In this document: piece after piece, positions 45,440 to 54,122 of the stretch | Numbering within the stretch: the first letter of the stretch is position 1 | Layout of the letters: each line of letters starts with the position of its first letter | Origin: an uncultured Acidobacteriota bacterium | GTDB lineage: Bacteria > Acidobacteriota > UBA6911 > RPQK01 > JAJDTT01 | Length of the DNA stretch: 64,000 nucleotides | Assembly (NCBI GenBank): GCA_951812665.1 | Contig: CATOST010000023.1 | Coordinates: 124,001-188,000, forward strand | Reading direction: 5' to 3' | Notes under the pieces: generated by a model | What the model was told of the DNA's origin: nothing | The model's database searches: none | What the model saw: the letters and a program-made list of their open reading frames with translations, nothing else | Translations under genes and position numbers: made by a program

Positions 45440-46717
45440 ATGCAATCAGCGCGGAGTTTGATCCAGATCGTAAAATCCGTAAGTAGAAGAGCCGTAGCGG
45501 TGGTCGTGCTCCAGGTTTTGGTTGCCGCGTCCGTCTCGGCTGAGGAGACTCAGGGTACCGAATCGACGAAGATGTCGACCGCCCAAAAGCTGGCCGGGAA
45601 GTACGGGTGGCCCTACGTGGCGGGGCACCTGGGACTCTCCCGGCAGGAGATCGTCTTTCCGCGAGTCCGAGGACTGCGGGTGATCAAGGCCGATTTCCAC
45701 ATCCACACCATCTACTCCGACGGCCAGGTCCTGCCCGAAACTCGAGTCTGGGAAGCGTGGCGGGATGGCCTGGATTTGCTGGTCATCACCGATCATCCCG
45801 AGTACCTGAAGCTGGCCCTGCCCCAGGACCGGGACCGAGCCTACGGCCGAGCCCTGCCGTTATCCCGGGCCCTGGGTCTTTTGCTGGTTCGCGGAGCCGA
45901 GTTGACGACTCTTTCGGGACCAAGTTACACGGAGGAGGACTCGGATCACGTGGTCGCGTTCATTCAGGACGAGAGTCCCTTTTTCGACGACTTCGACACG
46001 GCGGTCCGGTCGGCCCGGGACCAGGGAGCCATCATCATCTGGGCCCATCCCGGTCCTCGCTGGGCCCGGGACGCCACGCGGCTTCTGGAGTTGGGTTGGC
46101 TGGACGGGATCGAATTGAGGAACAGTGGCCAAAGAGGCGGGAAGGGGATTGGATACCACCGGGGGGAGCCCGTCTTCTCCCAGGTGATGGACTGGTGCCT
46201 TGAGCACGATCTGGCCGTCATCGCTTCGACGGACGCTCACTGGCCCATCGATCAGATTGTGGACCGGGCCCGCGGAGAGCGCCGGGACATGACTCTGGTC
46301 CTGGCTGAGCGCCGGGACGAAAAAGCCATCCGGGAGGCGATCAAGGCCCGCCGCACCCTGGCCTATTTCGCCGAGATGATCTGGGGCAGGGAAGAATGGC
46401 TCCGAGCCCTGGCCGAGAGCGCGCTCGCTTTCAACCTGACCCCCAGCATCCAACGCAACCGGAAACGGCATTATCTGTCCGTTGCCAACTCCTCCTCCTT
46501 TCCCTTTCACATAAAGGTCTCCAGTGCGGGAGAGGAAATGACTGCGGGTCACCGGGAGTTTCGAATTACGGAGCGGGGTCAGACCGTGGCTCCCATCAAG
46601 GTGAACGAGGGAGAGACGGAGGTCCGACTCGTTATCACCGTCACCAACCTTCTTTCCGGCGCCGATCGGCCGCTGGTCCTGGAGAGAAGCCTGCAGGTTC
46701 CGGGAGAAGCACCATGA
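45440..46717 (+). CDS. Exported PHP-domain metallohydrolase
   Basis: A 425-residue protein with a signal-like N-terminus (AVAVVVLQVLVAASVSA, residues 18-34) and a PHP domain. Metal-binding motifs visible: FHIHTIYSDG, VITDHPEY, AHPGPRWA and STDAHWP. The last 100 or so residues are a separate beta-rich domain (YLSVANSSSFPFHI). PHP proteins are phosphoesterases, usually cytoplasmic, so export is unusual. The stop overlaps the next gene (ATGA), coupling it to the FG-GAP lipoprotein. Confidence 0.88.
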   Translation: MQSARSLIQIVKSVSRRAVAVVVLQVLVAASVSAEETQGTESTKMSTAQKLAGKYGWPYVAGHLGLSRQEIVFPRVRGLRVIKADFHIHTIYSDGQVLPETRVWEAWRDGLDLLVITDHPEYLKLALPQDRDRAYGRALPLSRALGLLLVRGAELTTLSGPSYTEEDSDHVVAFIQDESPFFDDFDTAVRSARDQGAIIIWAHPGPRWARDATRLLELGWLDGIELRNSGQRGGKGIGYHRGEPVFSQVMDWCLEHDLAVIASTDAHWPIDQIVDRARGERRDMTLVLAERRDEKAIREAIKARRTLAYFAEMIWGREEWLRALAESALAFNLTPSIQRNRKRHYLSVANSSSFPFHIKVSSAGEEMTAGHREFRITERGQTVAPIKVNEGETEVRLVITVTNLLSGADRPLVLERSLQVPGEAP

Positions 46718-49581
46718 GTTCTGCGTACCGCGGCATGGCCATCATCGCTCTGATGGGCCTTCTGACGGCATGTGAACCTCCGCCGCCGGCTCCTCATGCC
46801 CTTCCGCAGGAAGGATCGGAGGTCTGGCGGGAGTCCAGTTTCGCCGATTTCGCCGACGGCGTCCTGACCGACGGCGGGGCCAACACCTACGTGGGCGCCG
46901 ACGGCAGCGTCCGGCTCATCAACCAACTGGACCTGAACCAGGACGGGCTCATCGATCTGGTTCTGCCGGGAAGCCACGACAACAACTTCGACATGAACGC
47001 GTGGATCTACTGGGGACGAGATGAGTTCGGCGCATCCGGCAGAACCGCCCTTCCAGGTGAAGGCGGACAGGACGTCGCCATTTCGGACCTCAATCGGGAC
47101 GGTCATGCGGACCTGGTGGTGGCCAAGGGCTACAACGGCACCCGGACCGAGAACCGGTCGGCTCTCTATTGGGGGAGCGAATCCGGTTTCGATGCCGAGC
47201 GAAGAGCCGATTTGCCGACGGTTTCGGCGCAGGCCGTGGCCACGGGAGACCTGAACGGGGACGGTTACCCGGAAGTCGTCTTCGCCAGCAACGGCCTCTC
47301 CTACCAGTTCACTCGGGAGGGGAACGACTTCAGCGTGGTGCGGCTCGTATCAGACATCTACTGGGGGTCTGAGGACGGCTACTCTCCCCGCCGAACCATG
47401 CAACTGCCCACCCGCTTCGCCCGCGACGTGGCCATTGCCGACCTGAACCGGGACCGAACGCCCGATCTGGTCTTCGCAGTTCAGGACTACAAGGGCGAAC
47501 CGGGTGGAGTGCTGGTCTACTGGGGGTCCGAATCCGGCTACTCGGCGGATGCCTCCCTTTGGCTGGAGGGGTTGGGAAGCGTGGGGCTGGTTGCCGCCGA
47601 TTTGAACGAAGACGGCTGGCCCGATCTGGCGGTGGCCAACGAGACGGCGCCCGGCGTCGATGCAGATGCCGGAGGGGTCGCCGTCACTCCCATTCCCTGC
47701 TATGTCTACTGGGGGTCTCCCCAGGGGTTCGATTCCACTCACCGGATTGAGTTGCCCGGGTGGAGAACGCGGGGCATCGAAGCGGCCGATCTCAACCGGG
47801 ATGGACACCCCGATCTGATCCTGTCCAACCAGGCGGGCCGTGCATCCTTCATCTACTGGGGCTCGCCGGGCGGATTCCGGCCGCATCTGAGGACGGCCCT
47901 GCCCACGCTGGCCGCCAGCGCCAGCGCCGCCGCCGATCTGAACGGGGACGGATACCCGGACTTGGTCTTCGCCAACGAGAAGAACGACGGGACTTACGAC
48001 ATCTCCTCCACCGTCTACTGGAACGGTCCCGACGGGTTCGATCCCTCCCGTCGCCTGGGGCTGCCGACCCGAGGCGCTCTCTCGGTGGCTGCCGGCGACC
48101 TGGACGGCGACGGCAAAGAGGATCTGGCGTTTGCCCAGAGCAAGGACGGCTATGCTTCCGACAAGGCGCCCAATGCCTATGTCTATTGGGGCCGGTCCGA
48201 TGGAGACTACTCGCCCGACGACCGCTGGACCTTGCCCTACTCCGGACTGAGCGCGGCGAACATCGCCGACCTCGACCGGGACGGCTGGAACGACTTGGTG
48301 CTGGCGGGCCAGATCGACATCCTCTGGGGGACGCCGGACGGACTCTCCCGGACCGATACTACCCACCTTCCGACTCGACGAGGCTTCAGCGTGGTGGTGG
48401 CGGACTTCAACCGGGACGGCTACTTGGACCTGAGTCTCAGCGAGTGGACTCACGGCCGGGACGAGATGAGTCTCTTCTGGGGCGGTCCCGGAGGCTATCG
48501 GATGGACAACCGCTTCTTCCTCAAATTTCCCGATGTCCGCCTCCACAAGGCGGCGGACCTGGACGGCAACGGCTATCTCGATCTGCTGTTCACCGGGACC
48601 AGCGACCGTGTCGCCATCTTCTGGAACGGCCCCGGCGGATTCGACAACCGAAACGTCCAGTATCTTCCCTCCAAGATGGCCGTCGGAGCGGAGATCGGAG
48701 ACCTCAACGGCGACGGCTATCTGGACCTGGTGATCTGCAATCTGTACGACCTGGAGAAGCTTCGACAGGACGAGGGCGACCGCGCCATCGACGCCGAGCC
48801 CCAAGCGGCTCCCTTCGCCGCCGGCACCGCCGTTTACTGGGGAGGGGAAGCGGGATTCTCGGAAGACCGGATGTTACTGCTGGACACGGTGGGGAGCGAG
48901 GATGCTTCCATCGCCGATCTGAACCGGGACGGCCGCCTGGACCTGGTGGTTTCCAGCTACCATGCCGGCGTCAATCGGCACCACCCGTCCTACGTCTTCT
49001 GGGGCACCGAATCGGGACTTGACCCGGAGCCGGTTTTGTTACCCACTGATTCCGCGTCCGGGGTGATGGTCGCCGACTACAACCGGGACGGGCACCAGGA
49101 CATCTTCTTCGTCTGCCACACCAAGGGTGGAAACCACCGCACCGACTCGTTCCTCTATTGGGGTTCGGAGGAGGGATATACGGCTGAGAGGCGGCTCCCG
49201 GTTCCGACCCGTGGAGTGCACTGGGCGATTCATCATGACGTGGGAAACGTCTATGACCGGTCTCCCCGATACGATTACGTCTCCTCGCCGTTCCGCCTGC
49301 CTGACAACGGCCGGGTCGAGAGCCTGAGGTGGAGGGCGCGAACGCCGCACCAGACCTCGGTTCAATTCCAGGTCAGGGGTTCCGAGACGCGGGAGGGTCT
49401 GGGCGCTTCCGCGTGGTCCGGTCCCGACGGACCGGGAAGCCACTACACTCGATCAGGCAGCCGTCTGAACGGCCTCGGGGACAAGAACCGCTGGACCCAG
49501 TACAAGGCGACCCTGGTTTCTCCCGGCGGCGTCAACTCCCCAGTCTTGGAAGAGGTGGAGATAAGCTACCGGAGCGAGTAG
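46714..49581 (+). CDS. Lipoprotein with 14 FG-GAP/VCBS repeats
   Basis: A 955-residue surface lipoprotein. Signal MAIIALMGLLTAC with lipobox LTAC; the Cys is about residue 20. From residue 70 or so, 14 repeats of about 50-60 residues follow, each with a calcium-loop motif (D-x-N/D-x-D-G) such as DLNRDGHADLVV or DLNGDGYPDLVF and usually ending in YWG. Fourteen units suggest two seven-bladed beta-propellers, or one large array. The last 120 residues carry a separate, probably beta-sandwich domain. Translationally coupled to the PHP gene. Role probably adhesion or ligand binding, inferred. Confidence 0.93.
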   Translation: MSSAYRGMAIIALMGLLTACEPPPPAPHALPQEGSEVWRESSFADFADGVLTDGGANTYVGADGSVRLINQLDLNQDGLIDLVLPGSHDNNFDMNAWIYWGRDEFGASGRTALPGEGGQDVAISDLNRDGHADLVVAKGYNGTRTENRSALYWGSESGFDAERRADLPTVSAQAVATGDLNGDGYPEVVFASNGLSYQFTREGNDFSVVRLVSDIYWGSEDGYSPRRTMQLPTRFARDVAIADLNRDRTPDLVFAVQDYKGEPGGVLVYWGSESGYSADASLWLEGLGSVGLVAADLNEDGWPDLAVANETAPGVDADAGGVAVTPIPCYVYWGSPQGFDSTHRIELPGWRTRGIEAADLNRDGHPDLILSNQAGRASFIYWGSPGGFRPHLRTALPTLAASASAAADLNGDGYPDLVFANEKNDGTYDISSTVYWNGPDGFDPSRRLGLPTRGALSVAAGDLDGDGKEDLAFAQSKDGYASDKAPNAYVYWGRSDGDYSPDDRWTLPYSGLSAANIADLDRDGWNDLVLAGQIDILWGTPDGLSRTDTTHLPTRRGFSVVVADFNRDGYLDLSLSEWTHGRDEMSLFWGGPGGYRMDNRFFLKFPDVRLHKAADLDGNGYLDLLFTGTSDRVAIFWNGPGGFDNRNVQYLPSKMAVGAEIGDLNGDGYLDLVICNLYDLEKLRQDEGDRAIDAEPQAAPFAAGTAVYWGGEAGFSEDRMLLLDTVGSEDASIADLNRDGRLDLVVSSYHAGVNRHHPSYVFWGTESGLDPEPVLLPTDSASGVMVADYNRDGHQDIFFVCHTKGGNHRTDSFLYWGSEEGYTAERRLPVPTRGVHWAIHHDVGNVYDRSPRYDYVSSPFRLPDNGRVESLRWRARTPHQTSVQFQVRGSETREGLGASAWSGPDGPGSHYTRSGSRLNGLGDKNRWTQYKATLVSPGGVNSPVLEEVEISYRSE

Positions 49582-49619
49582 GCGGCTTTGGCCGAAACAC
49601 CTTTGGGAGGAACATCCTT

Positions 49620-50537
49620 ATGAACAGGGAACTGCTGACCTGGTTCAACGGGCGGCTGGTTCCGGACTCGGAGGTCCGGATCCATCACACCGACTCCGGA
49701 TTCAGTTTCGGCCACAACGTGACCGACTCGGCCCGGACCTTCGGGTACCGTCCCTTCAAGCTGAAGGAGCACATTCGCAGGTTTTACCGCTCCATGTCGG
49801 TGGCCCGGATCAATCCCGGGATGCCCCCGGAACGGATGGAGGAGATCGCCCTGGAAGTGCTGGAGGCGAATCTTCCCGTCTTGGACCCGGACGGTGACGT
49901 CTGGGTTACCCAGACAGCCACCGGTGGACGGATGCGCAGCACCATCGGACGCTTCGAGTTCGACCGGCCCGGGCTGCTCATCGCCACCCTGCCTCTGGGA
50001 TTCGCCGACTACGCCCACCTCTACGAGAAGGGGGTCCACGCCGTGACCCCCTCAACCCGGCACATCCCGCCCCAGTCGCTGGACGCCAAGCTCAAGCACC
50101 GGAACCGGATCTTCTTCACGCTGGCGGAATTCGAGGTCAAGGAGGTGGACCCGGAGGGTTTTTCTCTCCTTTTGGACATCGACGGCAACGTGACGGAGAA
50201 CAAAGGGGCCAACTTTTTCATCTACCGGGACGGACGCTTGAGAACGCCCACGACCCGGAACTGCCTGGAGGGCGTCAGCCGGGCTACGGTGTTGGAGTTG
50301 GCCCGGGAGGAAGCGATTCCCGCGGTGGAGGAGGACTTGCAGCCCTACCATGTGGCCACCGCGGAGGAGGCCTTCTTCTGTAGCACCTCCTACTGCATGC
50401 TTTCGGTGGCGCGGTACAACGGCAATGTGCTGGGCGAGGGTCGGCCAGGACCCATCTATCGTCGGCTGATCGGCGCCTGGAGCCGGAGAGTGGGAATGGA
50501 TATTCCGGATCAGGCGCTGCGAGGAGCGGCGGTTTAG
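49620..50537 (+). CDS. Class IV aminotransferase (branched-chain/D-amino acid type)
   Basis: A 305-residue PLP aminotransferase of fold type IV. FNGRLVPDSEVRIHHTDSGF at the N-terminus, SLDAKLKHRNR (Lys of the Schiff base), EGFSLLLDIDGNVTENKGAN and LEGVSRATVLEL are typical. GGAGG lies before ATG 49620. Whether the substrate is branched-chain, D-amino acid or aminodeoxychorismate cannot be decided. The stop codon TAG is part of the 6-base target duplication of the insertion sequence, so the protein is intact. Confidence 0.9.
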   Translation: MNRELLTWFNGRLVPDSEVRIHHTDSGFSFGHNVTDSARTFGYRPFKLKEHIRRFYRSMSVARINPGMPPERMEEIALEVLEANLPVLDPDGDVWVTQTATGGRMRSTIGRFEFDRPGLLIATLPLGFADYAHLYEKGVHAVTPSTRHIPPQSLDAKLKHRNRIFFTLAEFEVKEVDPEGFSLLLDIDGNVTENKGANFFIYRDGRLRTPTTRNCLEGVSRATVLELAREEAIPAVEEDLQPYHVATAEEAFFCSTSYCMLSVARYNGNVLGEGRPGPIYRRLIGAWSRRVGMDIPDQALRGAAV

Positions 50538-50538
50538 G

Positions 50539-52578
50539 CGGAACTTCACTTCCGAAATTGATCTAATCCGTTTGTAATTCAGGCAGATAGAAGAAATCAA
50601 CCTGCCAAATTACTGGCAACAAATCGAGTCGGATCCACGCCCAGCAGGCCGAAAGCCTTCTTCTGCAGCGGCGTCGGCCGGGCGAACATCGGAAACGGGT
50701 GATTTGGGGCGTCCGGCAGAGTCACCTGGTTCAGGGTGAGCGTGGCGAGATCCGCGAGCAACGTCCGGAGGCTGTGCACCGGGAACCCCTCCGCCGTTCG
50801 CTTGCTGTCAGCCTTGGCCTTCGTGCGCTCCGAGACTTGCGCCTTTGCAACCGGGGACTTCCGCAACGCTCGCGCCCCCGCCCGGTCCTCCTCCTCGAAC
50901 AGCAACGGCGCCAGACGGCGCCGCAGGTGCCATTCCAGGTAATACGCCAGCAGACACAGGAAGACGTGCCCGCGCACGTGATCCTCGCTGTAGACGTAGA
51001 CCGGGCGCAGCGCCAGCTGCGTTGTCTTGAGGGAGCGAAACGCCCGTTCCACCTGGGACAGAGACTTGTACGCCTCCACCGCCTCGCCGGCTCCGAGGGC
51101 GGGGGCCTCCAGGCTGGTCCGAATCACGTAGATCCCGTCCAACTGCGCCTCGGCGTCGATCTTCTCCTGGCGTCTGGACCAGCGGATGTCGTCGGCGGTC
51201 ACCTCGATCCGGAAGTGTTTGTCCACCTTCTTGCGGCCGACGTCGCGCCCCACCCGGCGGTTGATCGCCTGCTGCCCGCGCAGCCGGGATCTGGGGGAGC
51301 GCACGGCGTCGGCGATGGTCTGCAGGATCTTCTCGGTGGCGCGCAGCAGATCCTCGCGCTTGCGGGCGCGTTCCTGCCGCAACCGGGGATTGAGGCAGAC
51401 CATCAAGCGCTCGCCGGGAAACTCCGGACTCACGATCTCCGCGATCCCGTCCGGCACCAACTCGCCCGGCCGCAACGGAGCCGCCTCCTCGTCTCCATCC
51501 GATGGGGACGGCCGCAGCAGCTTGCGGATGGCGTCCGTTCTCAGGGCCGAGATCCAGTCGAATCCGGCCGGGGTGAGGTCTTCGCGGATCCGCGCCGTGG
51601 TGAGCATGCCGCGGTCCCCGACCAAGGCGATGGATTCGATGCCGAAGCGCTCCCGGATCTTTTTCACCTGCGCCGCCACCGTGGTGGGATCCGCCGTGTG
51701 ACCCGGGAACACGTCCACGGCCAGCGGACAACCGTCCCCGGCGCACAGCAGACCGAAGACGAACTGCTGCTTGCCCTTCTTGCCGTCCCGGTTGTAGCCG
51801 AACGCAGCCAGAGGAGAGTCGCGCCCCTCGAGGTAGCAGGAGCTCACGTCGTACAAGAGCAGGGTTCGGCCCTCGAGGTGGCGACGGGCCAGACTCTTCT
51901 CGATCCAGACCTGCCGCCGGAGCAACCAGTCGAGCATGGCCAGCACCTCGTTGCCGTGGACCGGACCGAGGCCGAGCAGGGGGCCGAGGCTGCTGGTGGC
52001 GGTGGAGGGGGAGAGGCTCCGGGCGGTGGCGAGCTTGGAGAGGGGTTGCAGGACCCGGGAGAGGATGGCGGCCAGCGCAAGGTCGCGGTGGCGGCTGCGT
52101 TGACGGTGCAGGATGCGTTCCAGACCGAGTTGGCGGGCCAGGCCGAGGAGGGCGGCGACATGACCGTGGGGCAGGGCGCGGCGGATCGAGAGGGAATCCT
52201 CCATGGGGCGATAGACCTGCCCGCCCTTGAGCAGGGCGCGGATGCCGTCGACGATCTCGGGAGGGACTTTGGAGAGGTTGGCGAGGGTAGTGCGACGGAT
52301 GCGCTTGCCCTCGCGTTTGGCTTCGCGGAAGAGGATGGCGGGAGGACTGGAGCGGTTGGGGATGACATCGACGTGATAGGACATGGAGAAATGGCCTCTT
52401 ACATGGAAACAATACAAGGAATATAACTAACCACAGAAACATTATATATGGATAATATGACATGTCCTGAACATGGAAACAAATATCCAGATGGAGACCC
52501 CCACCTGCGGAGCCGTAACTTGAGCTACTTCAATGATTTGAAGGGTAAAAATGTGGCTTGAGGGGAAGTGAAGTTCCG
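50539..52578. mobile_element. IS1634-like insertion sequence, complete, 2,040 bp
   Basis: Perfect 15-bp terminal inverted repeats, CGGAACTTCACTTCC at 50539-50553 and its complement at 52564-52578, enclose one transposase gene. A 6-base direct duplication TTTAGG flanks it (50533-50538 and 52579-52584). Before insertion the sequence would have read the aminotransferase stop directly into repeat A2. Its intact ends, duplication and full-length frame suggest a recent, probably active, insertion. The IS1634 family (IS4-related DDE enzymes) is known for 5-6 base duplications. Confidence 0.92.
50597..52384 (-). CDS. IS1634-like DDE transposase
   Basis: A 595-residue transposase filling the insertion sequence. 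RRHLEGRTLLLYDVSSCYLEG holds the first catalytic Asp, and IALVGDRGMLTTARI the second (LVGDRGM is characteristic of IS4-type enzymes). The Glu lies in the region LSQVERAFRSLKT (ERAFRSLKT, typical of the IS1634 family). ATG 52384 is preferred over a TTG at 52417. No frameshift or internal stop is seen, so it may be functional. Confidence 0.93.
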   Translation of the reverse strand: MSYHVDVIPNRSSPPAILFREAKREGKRIRRTTLANLSKVPPEIVDGIRALLKGGQVYRPMEDSLSIRRALPHGHVAALLGLARQLGLERILHRQRSRHRDLALAAILSRVLQPLSKLATARSLSPSTATSSLGPLLGLGPVHGNEVLAMLDWLLRRQVWIEKSLARRHLEGRTLLLYDVSSCYLEGRDSPLAAFGYNRDGKKGKQQFVFGLLCAGDGCPLAVDVFPGHTADPTTVAAQVKKIRERFGIESIALVGDRGMLTTARIREDLTPAGFDWISALRTDAIRKLLRPSPSDGDEEAAPLRPGELVPDGIAEIVSPEFPGERLMVCLNPRLRQERARKREDLLRATEKILQTIADAVRSPRSRLRGQQAINRRVGRDVGRKKVDKHFRIEVTADDIRWSRRQEKIDAEAQLDGIYVIRTSLEAPALGAGEAVEAYKSLSQVERAFRSLKTTQLALRPVYVYSEDHVRGHVFLCLLAYYLEWHLRRRLAPLLFEEEDRAGARALRKSPVAKAQVSERTKAKADSKRTAEGFPVHSLRTLLADLATLTLNQVTLPDAPNHPFPMFARPTPLQKKAFGLLGVDPTRFVASNLAG

Positions 52579-52580
52579 TT

Positions 52581-52614
52581 TAGGAGCGGGGGTTTTCCTA
52601 CCCCCACTCTTCCG
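52581..52614 (+). repeat. Family A palindromic repeat, copy A2
   Basis: TAGGAG edge, arms GGGGGT (52588-52593) and ACCCCC (52600-52605), loop TTTCCT, right edge CACTCTTCCG. Its first bases form one copy of the insertion sequence target duplication. It originally abutted the stop codon of the aminotransferase. Confidence 0.85.
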
Positions 52615-52652
52615 GAGGAGGCAGGGTCGATAATGGAACGGGCAATAGAAGA

Positions 52653-52680
52653 ATGGGGGGACAGGAAAGTCCCCCCTCCA
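52653..52680 (-). repeat. Family A palindromic repeat, copy A3
   Basis: Minus strand: GGAG, GGGGGGAC arm, TTTCCT loop, GTCCCCCC arm, then ATTCTT. The arms are at 52655-52662 and 52669-52676. It begins a few bases after the TGA stop of the oxidoreductase at 52682. Confidence 0.85.
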
Positions 52681-52681
52681 A

Positions 52682-54037
52682 TCACACCTTTTCGGGAACC
52701 TCGAACGGCTTCCGGTACTCGCGCCGCAGCAGGCGGTTGGCCTCTTCGTCTCCGCGGATGGTTTCGGTGGCCGGATCGAAATGCACCTCCCGCCCCACGC
52801 GGTGAGAGATGTTGGCCAGCTCGCAGAAGATGCCGGACCGGTGGGTCACTTCGATGTCCGCCGTCAGGACGCTTCGGTCTCCGGCCCGTAACGCATTGAT
52901 GAAGTTCTGGTAATGTCCCCAGCTCTCCAGGTCCGGCTGGAGAGGCTCGGCCTTCTTGTTCCGTCCCAGAAAGACCTGGTAGTCGCAGCCGGCGCCCCCC
53001 TTCTGGATCCGGTGTTTCATGTGGATGTAGCCCTCGGTGCCGTACAGGTCCCAAGTGAACTCGGCCATCCACTGCAGTCTGGGTTCGGGATAGATGTGCC
53101 GCCGGGGCAGGACGCGGCCATGGTCCGAGTAGAGATTGCGCAGGTCGCAGGTGAGAAGGGAACCGTCCTGGAACTCGAAGGTGGAGCGGTGCGTGTTGGG
53201 AGTCTCGGCCTGGTCCTTCTCCCCGAAACGGCCTCCTGCGGAGTGAGCCCGGACCGGGACGTCCTGACCCATGACCCAGCGGCAGACGTCGATGATGTGG
53301 ATCCCGTTGTTCCCCATCTCCCCGTTGCCGAAGTCCCAGAACCAGTGCCAGTTGTAGTGCACCAGGTTGCGGTGGAAGGGCTGCTCCGGCGCCGGTCCCA
53401 GCCAGAGGTTCCAGTCCAGCCAGGAGGGAGGCGGCTCGGGAGTCTTGAAGCCCAACGGGTCCCTGGGCCGGGGGAATTCGCAGCGCGCCCAGTAGACCCG
53501 GCCGATCACCCCGTCCCGGACCAGTTGGGCCACCTTGCGGAAGGAACCGCTGGAGCGGCGATTGGTGCCCCCCTGGACAATGCGGTCGTACTTGCGGGCG
53601 GCCTCCACCAGCTTGCGGCCCTCCCAGACGTTGTGGGCGATGGGCTTTTCCACGTAGACGTGCTTGCCGGCTTGACAGGCCCAGATTCCGGCCAGGGCGT
53701 GCCAGTGATTGCAGGTGGCGATGGTGACGGCATCGATGGAGGTGTCGTCCATGATCCGTCTCAGGTCCTTCTCGATCCGGGGCCTCTTGCCGCTGATCTT
53801 CTGGGCCTGTTCCGCCTTCTCCAGGGCCCGCCGTTCGTCCACGTCGCAGACGACGGCGAGCTCCACACTCTCGTTGGCCAGAATCTCTTCCACCAGGCGC
53901 CTGCCGCGGCCGCCCGCCCCGATCAGGGCGACGCGAATGCGGTCGTTGGCGCGGGCCCAGGCTCCGGCCGTGCCGATCAGGGAGGCTCCCACCCAGGTGG
54001 AGGACTTGAGGAACTGACGGCGCTTTACTTCGGTCAT
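52682..54037 (-). CDS. Tat-exported Gfo/Idh/MocA oxidoreductase
   Basis: A 451-residue oxidoreductase. ATG 54037 begins MTEVKRRQFLKSSTWVGASL, a twin-arginine signal. IRVALIGAGGRGRRLVEEIL is the dinucleotide loop, and HVYVEKPIAHN has the intact EKP. The Tat signal means it is probably secreted folded with its bound nucleotide. Longer than the cytoplasmic members, with a C-terminal extension. Eighty-five bases after the next oxidoreductase gene, with repeat R5 between. Substrate unknown. Confidence 0.9.
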   Translation of the reverse strand: MTEVKRRQFLKSSTWVGASLIGTAGAWARANDRIRVALIGAGGRGRRLVEEILANESVELAVVCDVDERRALEKAEQAQKISGKRPRIEKDLRRIMDDTSIDAVTIATCNHWHALAGIWACQAGKHVYVEKPIAHNVWEGRKLVEAARKYDRIVQGGTNRRSSGSFRKVAQLVRDGVIGRVYWARCEFPRPRDPLGFKTPEPPPSWLDWNLWLGPAPEQPFHRNLVHYNWHWFWDFGNGEMGNNGIHIIDVCRWVMGQDVPVRAHSAGGRFGEKDQAETPNTHRSTFEFQDGSLLTCDLRNLYSDHGRVLPRRHIYPEPRLQWMAEFTWDLYGTEGYIHMKHRIQKGGAGCDYQVFLGRNKKAEPLQPDLESWGHYQNFINALRAGDRSVLTADIEVTHRSGIFCELANISHRVGREVHFDPATETIRGDEEANRLLRREYRKPFEVPEKV

Positions 54038-54067
54038 GGCTGTTCTCCCGGCGGACGGTGCACAGAG

Positions 54068-54097
54068 GAGGGCACCCACAAGGGGAGCCCCTACGGT
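54068..54097. repeat. Family R palindromic repeat, copy R5
   Basis: GAGGGCACCC, ACAAGG, GGAGCCCCTACG: the same orientation as R1 and R3, with one mismatch in the right arm. In the 85-base gap between two co-directional oxidoreductase genes. Confidence 0.8.
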
Positions 54098-54122
54098 CTC
54101 CATTCTATCCGGCGGACGCGGC

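Noticed and set aside
50699..52426. 575-codon open frame opposite the transposase
   Set aside because: Shadow of the transposase; composition of a non-coding phase and no domain.
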